A DNA stretch of 64,000 nt from assembly GCF_030758935.1 (NCBI RefSeq), contig NZ_CP132333.1:1612992-1676991 (forward strand), given 5' to 3'. Within the stretch, counting starts at the first letter, position 1, and each line of letters opens with the position of its first letter. The notes below the pieces were generated by a model. The model was not told the origin of the DNA, ran no database searches, and saw only the letters and a program-made list of their open reading frames with translations. The translations under genes and the position numbers were made by a program. Of the stretch, positions 34,080-41,890 are shown piece after piece. Source of the stretch: Geothrix sp. PMB-07 (GTDB lineage: Bacteria; Acidobacteriota; Holophagae; Holophagales; Holophagaceae).

Positions 34080-34544
34080 ATGCTCCTCTGGCACTACGAG
34101 CTGAACACCCCCATGGGGCTCATGCGCGCCGCCTTCGACGGCCGGGGCAGGCTGTTGGAATTGGTGCTGGCCGCCTTCGATCCGCGCCAGACCAGCCCCC
34201 TGCCGCCGCGCGAGCAACGGGAGGCCAAACGGTTTTTGGACCGGCAGGTGGAGGCCTATCTCCGCGGCACCCTCCGCACCTTCACGGTGCCCCTGGATCC
34301 GCAGGGAAGGCCCAACGAGTTGCTGGTCTGGGACACGGTGCGCACCATTCCCTACGGCCAGACGCGCCAACCCGCGGACCTGGCGGCCTGGCTGGGCCTG
34401 GACGAAGATTTGATCGTCATGGCCTGCGTGGCCAACCCCATCACGCTGCTGATCCCCTCCCACCGCGTGATCCTGCCCGGGGACGGGCCCCTGCCCAGGG
34501 CCCTGCGGGATCTGGAATCAGGCCTGGGCTGGCGGAACCCGTGA
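34080..34544 (+). CDS. Ogt/ATL-like protein with active-site Cys replaced by Ser
   Basis: 154 residues from the ATG at 34080; upstream in-frame ATGs at 34041 and 34011 run into mqnA. The fold matches O6-alkylguanine-DNA alkyltransferases: FLDRQVEAYLRG, VPLDPQGRP, WDTVRTIPYGQTR. The catalytic PCHR is PSHR here (Ser127). The recognition-helix region before it (VMACVANPITLL) is also changed compared with the RANGANPISIL of its neighbours and lacks their Arg. It cannot accept an alkyl group through Cys, so it may act like alkyltransferase-like proteins that flag lesions for other repair, or it may be decaying. It is first in a run of alkylation-repair genes. Confidence 0.75.
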   Translation: MLLWHYELNTPMGLMRAAFDGRGRLLELVLAAFDPRQTSPLPPREQREAKRFLDRQVEAYLRGTLRTFTVPLDPQGRPNELLVWDTVRTIPYGQTRQPADLAAWLGLDEDLIVMACVANPITLLIPSHRVILPGDGPLPRALRDLESGLGWRNP

Positions 34545-34586
34545 ATGGGTGCTTCTGCACCCATTTAAAAAGCTCGGGATTCTGAC

Positions 34587-35111
34587 ATGCTGATGGGCAT
34601 GCCAGGAGTCTTCCATCTGATCGAAACGCCCACGGGAGATCTGGGTGCGGAGTTCAATTCAGAGGGGAAACTGGTTCAGCTCATCCGCTTCCATGGGGCC
34701 AAGCCTCCGCTCGCGGCGGGCCCGGTGCCCAAGAGCCTGCCCTATCTGAAGCGGCAGTTGGAGGCTTATTTTTCGGGGAATTTGAGGAATTTCAACATCC
34801 CCTTCGAGGCCGAAGGCACGGAGTTCCAGCGCCGGGTCTGGAAGGAGCTCCAGAAGATCCCCTATGGCCAGGCCATCTCGTACCTGGAGCTGGCACGCCG
34901 TCTGGGCGACGAGCACTGCATCCGCGCCGCGGCCCGGGCCAATGGGGCCAACCCCATTTCCATCCTCATTCCCTGTCACCGCGTCATCGGCTCCGATGGT
35001 TCCCTCGTGGGCTACGGCGGGGGGCTGGACATGAAGGAATTCCTGCTCCGCCTGGAAGGCGTGCTGCCCAAAGCGCCGCCTCAGCCGCGGCTGCCGCTGG
35101 AGTGGGAGTAA
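34587..35111 (+). CDS. ogt: Methylated-DNA--[protein]-cysteine S-methyltransferase
   Basis: 174 residues. The catalytic motif ILIPCHRVIG has Cys130, preceded by RAAARANGANPIS, the recognition helix with its Arg, and by WKELQKIPYGQAISY. Directly removes O6-alkyl groups from guanine by suicidal transfer to the Cys. It lies 42 bp after the Ser-variant paralogue, which looks like tandem duplication followed by divergence. The C-terminal PKAPPQPRLPLEWE extends past the usual domain end. Confidence 0.92.
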   Translation: MLMGMPGVFHLIETPTGDLGAEFNSEGKLVQLIRFHGAKPPLAAGPVPKSLPYLKRQLEAYFSGNLRNFNIPFEAEGTEFQRRVWKELQKIPYGQAISYLELARRLGDEHCIRAAARANGANPISILIPCHRVIGSDGSLVGYGGGLDMKEFLLRLEGVLPKAPPQPRLPLEWE

Positions 35112-35139
35112 CCACCGGAACCCAGAGGACGCGGAAATT

Positions 35140-35215
35140 CCGCAGAGGGCACAGAGGGAAAGGCTGGATTCAGGCCCTTTTCTGTGTCTTCTGCGGCTCT
35201 CTGTGCCCTCTGCGG
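35140..35215. repeat. 17-bp perfect inverted repeat, intergenic palindromic element
   Basis: CCGCAGAGGGCACAGAG (35140-35156) is repeated as its exact reverse complement at 35199-35215, 42 bp apart, with a partial direct copy of the right arm (CTGTGTCTTCTGCGG) at about 35182-35196. The GCAGAGG/CACAGAG composition resembles dispersed intergenic repeats of other genomes. It fills most of the 191-bp gap between ogt and the Ada-AlkA gene. Confidence 0.75.
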
Positions 35216-35302
35216 TCCTGTTATTCCAGAGCCAGGGTGGTAAGAAAATTCCAGCGGCGGCCTTCGGAGGACATCGCCCACCCAGGCTCTTAGCATGGGG
35301 TC

Positions 35303-36718
35303 ATGCGCTGGTCGGATGAGCACCTCTACGAGCGGATCCTGGCGAAGGACGCGTCCTTCAACGGCCGGGTTCTGACGGGCGTTCTCACCACCGGGATCTA
35401 CTGCCTGCCTTCCTGCACCGCGCGCAAGCCCCTGGCCGTCAACGTCCGCTTCTTCGAGGACGAGGCGGCGGCCCAGGCAGCGGGGCTCAGGCCCTGCAAG
35501 CGGTGCAAGCCGGATGCCTTCTACCGGGGCGAGGATGCCGATCTGGCCCGCCTGGAAACCACGCTGGCGCAGGCAGCGGCCGATCCCGCCGCCTTTCCCG
35601 AGGTGGAGGCCCTGGCGGAGGGCGTGGGTGTGGGCGTCACGAAGCTGAAGGATCTGTTCCGCGACCACGTCCACTTCCAACCAGCGGCCTTTCTCCAGCG
35701 GGTGCGCATCCAGAGGGCCTGCGTCCTCCTGGCGGCAGGAGCGACAGGGCTGTCGGATCTGGCCTTTGCTTGTGGCTATGAAAGCGCCTCGGGGTTCCAC
35801 GAGGCCTTCCGCCGCCAGACGGGCCTGAGCCCCGGGGCCTATCGATCCATGCTTGGCGCGGATCGCTTCGTGCTGCCCAGGCCCGAAAGGCTGCGGGTGG
35901 AGGATGTGCTGGCCTTCCATGGACGCGATCCCCTGAGCGTTTCCGAGCGGGTGGAGGGTCGGGTGCTCCGCAAAGCCTTCCTGTTTGAAGGGCGGCCCGC
36001 CGTGCTCCGTCTCGCCTTTGGCGAGTCCGATATCGAGGTGACCTTGACCGGGGCCACCGGCGCCGCGGCCATGGCCAAGGCGCATGGGGCGACCCTGCGG
36101 TTGCTGGGCTGGACCGGCGATCCCGCCGCCTTCGAGGCAGCCCACCCCCAACTGGCGCACGGGCGCGAGGGGTTGCGGGTGCTGTTCACGCTGGATCCCT
36201 TCGAGGCCCTGGTGTGGGCCATTCTGGGCCAGCAGGTGAACCTGGCCTTCGCCTATGCCATGCGCCGCGACCTCATCCGTCTGGCTGGGATCCCAGCGGC
36301 GGAAGGCCTCATCGCCCATCCCGACGCCAACCACCTGGCGGCCCTGAAGGTGGAGGAACTCCAGGCCCTGCGCTTCTCCCGGCGCAAGGCCGAGTATCTG
36401 CTCCACGCGGCGGGAGAGGTGGCCAGTGGCCGGCTGCGGCTGGAGGACTTGGCCACGGCCACGGGCGCCGCCAAAGCCCTGGAATCCCTGCGGGGCTGCG
36501 GTCCCTGGACTGCCCAGTACGTGCTGATGCGGGGCCTGGGCTTTCGGGACTGCGTGCCCGTGGGCGACGCGGGCCTCACACTTGCACTGCAACGCTGGTT
36601 CCACCTCGAAACTCGCCCCGACGCTTTGGAAACCTTGCGCCTGATGACGCCTTTCGCGCCCCACCGCAGCCTGGCCACCTTCCACCTCTGGGCCAGCCTG
36701 AAAGGAACCCCCGCATGA
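35303..36718 (+). CDS. Ada N-domain/AraC/AlkA fusion: alkylation-response regulator and 3-methyladenine glycosylase
   Basis: 471 residues in three parts. Residues 1-75: Ada zinc domain with GIYCLPSC and CKRC (C34, C38, C65, C68); the first Cys takes methyl from DNA phosphotriesters in Ada. Residues 85-178: AraC-type helix-turn-helix (LSDLAFACGYESASGFHEAFRRQTGLSPGAYR). Residues 185-471: AlkA N-domain and HhH-GPD glycosylase with ILGQQVN, GCGPWTAQYVLMR and the catalytic Asp in PVGDAGL. It should sense methylation, activate genes and excise alkylated bases. The alkyltransferase domain of E. coli Ada is missing here but encoded by the next gene, joined by an ATGA overlap. Confidence 0.92.
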   Translation: MRWSDEHLYERILAKDASFNGRVLTGVLTTGIYCLPSCTARKPLAVNVRFFEDEAAAQAAGLRPCKRCKPDAFYRGEDADLARLETTLAQAAADPAAFPEVEALAEGVGVGVTKLKDLFRDHVHFQPAAFLQRVRIQRACVLLAAGATGLSDLAFACGYESASGFHEAFRRQTGLSPGAYRSMLGADRFVLPRPERLRVEDVLAFHGRDPLSVSERVEGRVLRKAFLFEGRPAVLRLAFGESDIEVTLTGATGAAAMAKAHGATLRLLGWTGDPAAFEAAHPQLAHGREGLRVLFTLDPFEALVWAILGQQVNLAFAYAMRRDLIRLAGIPAAEGLIAHPDANHLAALKVEELQALRFSRRKAEYLLHAAGEVASGRLRLEDLATATGAAKALESLRGCGPWTAQYVLMRGLGFRDCVPVGDAGLTLALQRWFHLETRPDALETLRLMTPFAPHRSLATFHLWASLKGTPA

Positions 36719-37218
36719 GCGGACTCCATACCCTCGATACGTCTCTCGGCCCCATCCAGGCGGCCTTTGATGCCGAAGGCGCGGTCATCTACCTGGGCTT
36801 CGCCGATCACGAATTCCGAGAGGCCCTGATGGCCAAGGTGGCTCGCCTGGGCCCGGTCTCGCGGCCTGATGCCGTGGCGTTGGAGCGACTGCGCGAGCAG
36901 CTGGAGGCCTATGGTGCCGGGCAGCGCAGGGTCTTCGAGGTGCCCTTCCGCCTCCATGGCAGCCCCTTCGAGCAGCGGGTCTGGGCGGCGCTGCAGCGCA
37001 TCCCCTTTGGTGAGATCCGCAGCTACGGGCAACTGGCCGCGGACCTGGGGGATCGCAACCTGAGCCGGGCCGTGGGTCGCGCCAATGGGGCCAATCCGGT
37101 CTCGATCCTGGTGCCCTGCCACCGCGTGATCGGCGCCAACGGCACGCTCACGGGCTATGCCGGCGGCTTGGCCCGCAAGGAGCACCTGTTGAGGCTGGAG
37201 GGTGCGCTCAAACAGTGA
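36715..37218 (+). CDS. Methylated-DNA--[protein]-cysteine S-methyltransferase (second active copy)
   Basis: 167 residues from the ATG at 36715, which overlaps the upstream stop (ATGA); the longer open frame to 36214 is a shadow within the AlkA domain. ILVPCHRVIG carries Cys135, preceded by RAVGRANGANPVS and WAALQRIPFGEIRSYGQLA. It corresponds to the C-terminal domain of E. coli Ada, here as a separate protein translated with the sensor-glycosylase. The last 11 bp overlap the convergent speD gene. Confidence 0.93.
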   Translation: MSGLHTLDTSLGPIQAAFDAEGAVIYLGFADHEFREALMAKVARLGPVSRPDAVALERLREQLEAYGAGQRRVFEVPFRLHGSPFEQRVWAALQRIPFGEIRSYGQLAADLGDRNLSRAVGRANGANPVSILVPCHRVIGANGTLTGYAGGLARKEHLLRLEGALKQ

Positions 37219-37567
37219 TGGGTTTCAAGGGGCCCCGTTCCAAAGCCAGGCGGGTTTCCCCTTCGGCGCCCAGGGCCTGCTTCAGCATGGCCAGACCCCG
37301 CTCCATGTCCACCTGGCCACAGGTGAAGAAATCCACCGCCGCGAAGCGATGCTCGGGCCAGGTGTGGATGGCCAGGTGGCTTTCGGCGATGATCACGGCG
37401 CCACTGACGCCGTAGGGGCTGAAGTGGTGGAAGCTGTGGGTCACCACCCTGGCGCCGGAGGCCTCGGCGGCACGGAGCATGGCGTCCGTGACGAGCTGGA
37501 GATCCGCCAGGGCGGTTGCGTCGCAGCCGGTGAACTCGGCCAGCAGGTGATGCCCCAGGGCGGTCAT
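37208..37567 (-). CDS. speD: S-adenosylmethionine decarboxylase proenzyme (prokaryotic class)
   Basis: 119 residues from the ATG at 37567. The self-cleavage site is E62-S63 in AESHLAIHTWPE, giving the pyruvoyl cofactor on Ser63. His68 and Cys83 (FFTCGQ) sit at the positions reported as essential in the Thermotoga enzyme. It supplies decarboxylated SAM for spermidine synthesis. The start overlaps the stop of the upstream RNA methyltransferase gene (ATGA), so translation is probably coupled. Confidence 0.92.
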   Translation of the reverse strand: MTALGHHLLAEFTGCDATALADLQLVTDAMLRAAEASGARVVTHSFHHFSPYGVSGAVIIAESHLAIHTWPEHRFAAVDFFTCGQVDMERGLAMLKQALGAEGETRLALERGPLKPITV

Positions 37568-38796
37568 GGGCGCTTGGTCATCAGGGCCACGCATTCCACG
37601 TGGGTGGTGAGGGGGAAGAGGTCGAGCACCGCCAGCTGGTCCAGAGACCAAGCGGGCGCGAGGCGTTTCAGATCGCGGCAGAAGGCGGCGCCATCGCAGC
37701 CCACCAGCACCAGCGTGCCTGCACCGGCCGTGAGAAGGCGGTCGCAGAGGGCGGGTTCCAGACCGGCCCGGGGTGGATCGAGCAGGATGACATCCGCGGC
37801 CTGGCCAAGCCCCTCGGGCACCCAGGCGGCCACGTCGGCCACCAGGCATTCCGAAGCCAGTCCGGCGGCTTCCAGATTCTTGCGGGCCCAGGCCACGGCC
37901 GCCTCGCCGGATTCCACCAGGATGCGGTGCTGAAAGCGCTCGCCCAGCAGGACGGAAAACAGGCCCACGCCGCCGTAGAGATCGAACAGAGTGGCGCCCT
38001 TCACATCCCAGGTGTTCAGCAGACCGCCGAAGGCTTCGGCGGCCCAGGGCGGGCTCACCTGGAAGAAGGCCCCGGGCTCGTGGCGGAGGGCGGCTTCTCC
38101 AAGGCGATGCCGAATGGGTTCGTCGCTGCGGTGCCAGCCATCGGGCTCCAGCATCCAGGTGCGCCCGCGCTCGTCGGTGGCCCAGACCGTGTTGGCCGGG
38201 CTGTCCGTGGACAGCTCCCAGCGCCCGCGTCGGCCCGGCAGCACCCGGCCTTCCATGGCGGCCTGGAGGCGCGGGATGGCCGCAGACAGGGGATCCGTTG
38301 CGGCAGGGCAGGTGGAAATGGGCACCAGGGCGTGGCTGTGGCGGCGGAAATAACCCAGGGCCGCTCCATCCCAGTGCAGCTGGATGCGGTGGCGACGGGC
38401 CGAGTCCGGCGCGGGGTGCCAGGTCCAGGGGACATCTTCACCCAGCTGACGACGGAGCAGGTCGGTGACCATCTGCTGTTTGAGGTCGGCGGCGTGACGG
38501 CCCGCCTCCCAGAGGTCGCAGCCGCCGCAGGTTTCGGCCACGGGGCAGGCGGCCTGGGCGCGCTTGGGGTCGCGGGTGATCCAGCGCGACACGCGGCCCT
38601 CGCCATGGCGGGCCTTCCAGATGACGGTGGCCTCCACCACCTCACCGGGGAACAGGGCCAAAGGGGCTTCCAGGAGCAGGAGACGACCATCCTCGGCATG
38701 GGCCACCCCCTTGCCTCCCCAGGCCAGCCGTTCGATGGGCCCCTTCCAGCTTTCAGCCGGGGCCGGGGAATTCCGATAAGCTGGCCTTCCCTTCAC
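37564..38796 (-). CDS. 23S/tRNA m5U methyltransferase (TrmA/RlmD family)
   Basis: About 410 residues using a GTG at 38796; an ATG at 38844 is the alternative but lies inside the divergent HD-GYP gene. It begins with a TRAM-like segment (IERLAWGGKGVAHAEDGRLLLL). The iron-sulphur Cys set appears as CPVAETCGGCDLW with a later STCPA. The SAM domain has LFDLYGGVGLFSVLL, ILLDPPRAGLEP and VGCDGAAFCRDL, where the Cys is the catalytic nucleophile. RlmD and RlmC targets cannot be separated by eye. Start uncertain. Confidence 0.85.
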   Translation of the reverse strand: MKGRPAYRNSPAPAESWKGPIERLAWGGKGVAHAEDGRLLLLEAPLALFPGEVVEATVIWKARHGEGRVSRWITRDPKRAQAACPVAETCGGCDLWEAGRHAADLKQQMVTDLLRRQLGEDVPWTWHPAPDSARRHRIQLHWDGAALGYFRRHSHALVPISTCPAATDPLSAAIPRLQAAMEGRVLPGRRGRWELSTDSPANTVWATDERGRTWMLEPDGWHRSDEPIRHRLGEAALRHEPGAFFQVSPPWAAEAFGGLLNTWDVKGATLFDLYGGVGLFSVLLGERFQHRILVESGEAAVAWARKNLEAAGLASECLVADVAAWVPEGLGQAADVILLDPPRAGLEPALCDRLLTAGAGTLVLVGCDGAAFCRDLKRLAPAWSLDQLAVLDLFPLTTHVECVALMTKRP

Positions 38797-38824
38797 GTTC
38801 GGATTCCTGGAGCCTGATTCCCGC

Positions 38825-40549
38825 TTGCGATTCACTGTCGCCATCCCCCCAGAGCACCGTAACACCGTCCTGGACCGGGTTGCCGGGGAGATGCGGCGTG
38901 CCCTGGTCTTCCAGGATGCCCCGGCAGTGGATGGGCCGGCGGACGTGGTGTTGGGCCTGGACGGGGAGGGGCAGTTCGCCTCCTGCGCCACCTGGCCCGG
39001 GGCCGATGCGGCCCTGGCCCTGGTGAAGGCTGGCTGGGAACGATTCAAAGACCGCCGCTCCATGGAGCGGCTGCACGAGGTGGGCCGGGCGCTGGCATCG
39101 GAGCAGAACCTCGATCGCCTCATGGATCTCATCCTCACTCAGGCGCGGGAGCTGCTCCAGGCCGAGGCGGGCTCCATCTACCTGCTGAGCGGCGAAGCCC
39201 CGAAGCGGGAGATGCTGTTCGCCCACACCCAGAACGCCAAGGTGAAGCTGCCCTTCCACCGGGTGACCATGCCCGTCTCCCTGCGCACCCTGGCGGGATT
39301 TGTCGCGCTCACGGGACAGTGCCTGAACATCGAGGATGTCTACCGCATCCCGGCGGATTCGCCATTCACCTTCAATGACAGTTTCGACCGGCAGGCGGGC
39401 TACCGCACCACCTCGGTGTTGGTGGTGCCCATGCAGGACACCGAAGGCGAGGTGTTGGGCATCCTGCAACTGCTGAACCGGGTGGAGGAGGATGCCGGTG
39501 GCATCGGGACCTTCTCCGCCGAGGACGAACGCCTAGCTCAGAGCCTGGCGGGGCAGGCGGCGGTGGCCGTGCGGAACGCCCAGCTGCGGGAGGAGATCGA
39601 ACAGCTCTTTGAGGGTTTTGTGGCGGCTTCGGTGACGGCCATCGAGGCACGCGATCCCGTCACCAGCGGTCACTCCGGCCGGGTGGCCGACCTGACCGTG
39701 GGCCTGGCCGAAGCGGTCAACGCCACGCCCAACGGTGTTTACGGCGAGCTGCTGTTCACGGACCGGCAGCTGCGGGAGATCCGCTATGCCAGCCTGTTGC
39801 ATGATTTCGGCAAGGTGGGCGTACGGGAGCAGGTGCTGGTGAAGGCCAAGAAGCTGGAACCCAGCCAGCTGGAGATCATCCTGCAGCGGCTCCGCCAGCG
39901 GGAGCTGGAGCAGGCCTTGGACCTGCTGTCCGGAGCCTGGAAGGGGGGAGAAGCCTTCGACCGGACCCGCTGGGACCAGGTCATCGGGGACCGCCAGGCC
40001 GAAACCGAGCGCCTCATGCAGCTCATCCGCCAGAGCAACGAACCCACGGTGATGGCCCAGGGTGTGGCCGAAGGGCTGGGGCTGCTGGAGGAGCTGACCT
40101 TCACGCATTGGTCGGGGGAACGGCGGGGGCTGGTGGAATCCGAGGACGTGGCCCGGCTGCGGATTCGCAAGGGCAGCCTGTCGGAGGCCGAGCGTCTCGA
40201 GATTGAAAGCCATGTCACTCATACCTTCCGGTTCCTGGAGCGCATCCCCTGGACCCGGGATCTCGCTGGAGTGCCCGAGATCGCCTATGCCCACCACGAG
40301 CGCCTGAGCGGGAAGGGTTATCCCCGCCAACTGGGGGAGCCGGAAATCCCCGTGCAGAGCCGGGCCATGGCCATTGCCGATGTGTTCGATGCCCTCACGG
40401 CCCGGGATCGGCCCTACAAAGGGGCGGTGCCCCTGGATCGCAGCTTGTCCATCCTCGAGGAAGAGGCCCGGGAAGGGGCCATCGACCGGCCCTTGCTGGA
40501 CCTGTTCATCGAGGCCAAGGTTTTCGAGCGGACGGTGCCCAGGGGCTGA
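38825..40549 (+). CDS. GAF-HD-GYP domain cyclic-di-GMP phosphodiesterase
   Basis: 574 residues. The GAF domain (about 80-260) has LMDLILTQARELLQAEAGSIYLL and ILQLLNRVEE. The HD-GYP domain (about 270-560) has SGHSGRVADL, LLHDFGKVGV (about 325) and HHERLSGKGYP (about 490), close to the HHExxDGxGYP consensus. About 110 residues are inserted between the HD and GYP parts, where family members have a shorter link. Likely hydrolyses c-di-GMP, with GAF sensing an unknown ligand. The TTG at 38825 is the best start and overlaps possible starts of the divergent methyltransferase. It could oppose the c-di-GMP control of nfrB at a distance. Confidence 0.87.
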   Translation: MRFTVAIPPEHRNTVLDRVAGEMRRALVFQDAPAVDGPADVVLGLDGEGQFASCATWPGADAALALVKAGWERFKDRRSMERLHEVGRALASEQNLDRLMDLILTQARELLQAEAGSIYLLSGEAPKREMLFAHTQNAKVKLPFHRVTMPVSLRTLAGFVALTGQCLNIEDVYRIPADSPFTFNDSFDRQAGYRTTSVLVVPMQDTEGEVLGILQLLNRVEEDAGGIGTFSAEDERLAQSLAGQAAVAVRNAQLREEIEQLFEGFVAASVTAIEARDPVTSGHSGRVADLTVGLAEAVNATPNGVYGELLFTDRQLREIRYASLLHDFGKVGVREQVLVKAKKLEPSQLEIILQRLRQRELEQALDLLSGAWKGGEAFDRTRWDQVIGDRQAETERLMQLIRQSNEPTVMAQGVAEGLGLLEELTFTHWSGERRGLVESEDVARLRIRKGSLSEAERLEIESHVTHTFRFLERIPWTRDLAGVPEIAYAHHERLSGKGYPRQLGEPEIPVQSRAMAIADVFDALTARDRPYKGAVPLDRSLSILEEEAREGAIDRPLLDLFIEAKVFERTVPRG

Positions 40550-40637
40550 CCCCCGGAGCTGGCCCCGGAGCCGACCTTGGGCCCCCCAGGCTGGAGGATG
40601 GAAGCCGGACGGGTTAGGCTAGAGGATTGGAGTGTCC

Positions 40638-41102
40638 ATGTCTGAACGTGAGCCACGCATCATCGACCTGCAGGGAATCATGGACCTGCTGCCCCACCGC
40701 TACCCCATTCTGCTGGTGGACCGGATCCTTGATTACGAGCGCAAGGAATGGATTCGCGGCCTGAAGAACATCAGCTTCAACGAAGAGATCTTCCAGGGTC
40801 ACTTCCCCAGTCGGCCGGTGTTCCCGGGCGTCTACATCGTGGAGGCCATGGCTCAGACCGGCGGCTGCCTTCTCATGCAGGAGTACGAGGACCGGGCCCG
40901 GAAGGTCATCTACTTCATGGGCATCGACGCGGTGAAGTTCCGCAAGCCGGTGCTGCCCGGTGATCAGCTGGTCATGGAAGTGAAAGTCGTGCAGTTCAAG
41001 GGCCGCATCTGCAAAATGCGGGGCGAGGCCTTCGTGGGCGGCCAGAAGGTCGCCGAAGCGGAATTCATGTCCATGCTGATGGACCTGGCAGAGGGAGAAT
41101 GA
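40638..41102 (+). CDS. fabZ: 3-hydroxyacyl-[acyl-carrier-protein] dehydratase FabZ
   Basis: 154 residues from the ATG at 40638 (an in-frame GTG lies 6 bp upstream). Hot-dog fold with LLPHRYPILLVDRI and the catalytic His/Glu segments GHFPSRPVFPGVYIVEAMAQ. Dehydrates 3-hydroxyacyl-ACP in fatty acid elongation and competes with LpxC for the same pool. Its stop overlaps the lpxA start (ATGA), the common fabZ-lpxA order of Gram-negatives. Confidence 0.95.
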   Translation: MSEREPRIIDLQGIMDLLPHRYPILLVDRILDYERKEWIRGLKNISFNEEIFQGHFPSRPVFPGVYIVEAMAQTGGCLLMQEYEDRARKVIYFMGIDAVKFRKPVLPGDQLVMEVKVVQFKGRICKMRGEAFVGGQKVAEAEFMSMLMDLAEGE

Positions 41103-41890
41103 CCATGGGCGCGCAGATTCATCCGAGCAGCGTGGTCAGTCCGGAAGCCCGCCTGGGCGAGGGCGTGGTGGTGGGTCCCTTCTGTGTCATCGAGGGCAAC
41201 GCGGTCATTGGGGCGCGCACCCTGCTGCGGAGCCACGTGGTCATCGGACCCCATACGGAACTGGGCGAGGACAACGACATCTACCCGCATGCCACCCTGG
41301 GCATGGGGCCGCAGGATCTCAAGTTCAAGGGTGCTCCCACCCGCCTGCAGGTGGGCCACCGCAACGTGATCCGGGAAGGCTGCACCCTCCACCGGGGCAC
41401 CGAAGGCGGCGGCGGCTTGACCACCCTGGCCGATGACAACTTCCTGATGACGGGTTCCCACGTCGCCCACGATTGCCATGTGGGCAGCAAGAACATCTTC
41501 GCCAACTGCGCCACTCTGGCGGGCCACGTGGAAGTGGGCGATGGCTGCAACATCGGGGCCTTCTCGGCCGTCCACCAGTTCTGCCGGGTGGGCGACCACG
41601 CATTCATGGGCGGCTTCACCGTGGCCACCCAGGACGTGCTGCCCTTCATGAAGACGGTCGGCGCCCGGGACACCAAGAGCTACGGGGTGAACAACATCGG
41701 CTTGCAGCGGAAGGGCTTCTCCGTCGACGTGATCGAGGGGCTGAAGAAGGCCCACCGCCTGCTCTTCCACGCGGGGCTCCTGCGCGACGAAGCCATGGCC
41801 CAAGTCGAAAAGGAGCTGGGCCAGATCGCCGAGGTGGCCTACCTCCTAAAATTTATCCGGGAAGCCAAGCGGGGCGTGCATCGTGGCTGA
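41099..41890 (+). CDS. lpxA: UDP-N-acetylglucosamine acyltransferase LpxA
   Basis: 263 residues of left-handed beta-helix hexapeptide repeats (VVSPEARLGEGVVVGPFCVIEGNAVIG onward). The catalytic His region is MTGSHVAHDCHVG, and GGFTVATQDVLPF with VGLQRKGFS-like NIGLQRKGFSVDVI matches LpxA. It adds the first acyl chain of lipid A and shows that the organism makes LPS. The ATG at 41099 couples to fabZ; its 3' end overlaps era by 8 bp. Confidence 0.95.
   Translation: MTMGAQIHPSSVVSPEARLGEGVVVGPFCVIEGNAVIGARTLLRSHVVIGPHTELGEDNDIYPHATLGMGPQDLKFKGAPTRLQVGHRNVIREGCTLHRGTEGGGGLTTLADDNFLMTGSHVAHDCHVGSKNIFANCATLAGHVEVGDGCNIGAFSAVHQFCRVGDHAFMGGFTVATQDVLPFMKTVGARDTKSYGVNNIGLQRKGFSVDVIEGLKKAHRLLFHAGLLRDEAMAQVEKELGQIAEVAYLLKFIREAKRGVHRG

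Noticed and set aside
36214-36714. Long N-terminal extension of the last alkyltransferase gene.
   Set aside because: It is a shadow of the AlkA domain; the ATG at 36715 overlaps the upstream stop and gives the standard 167-residue protein.
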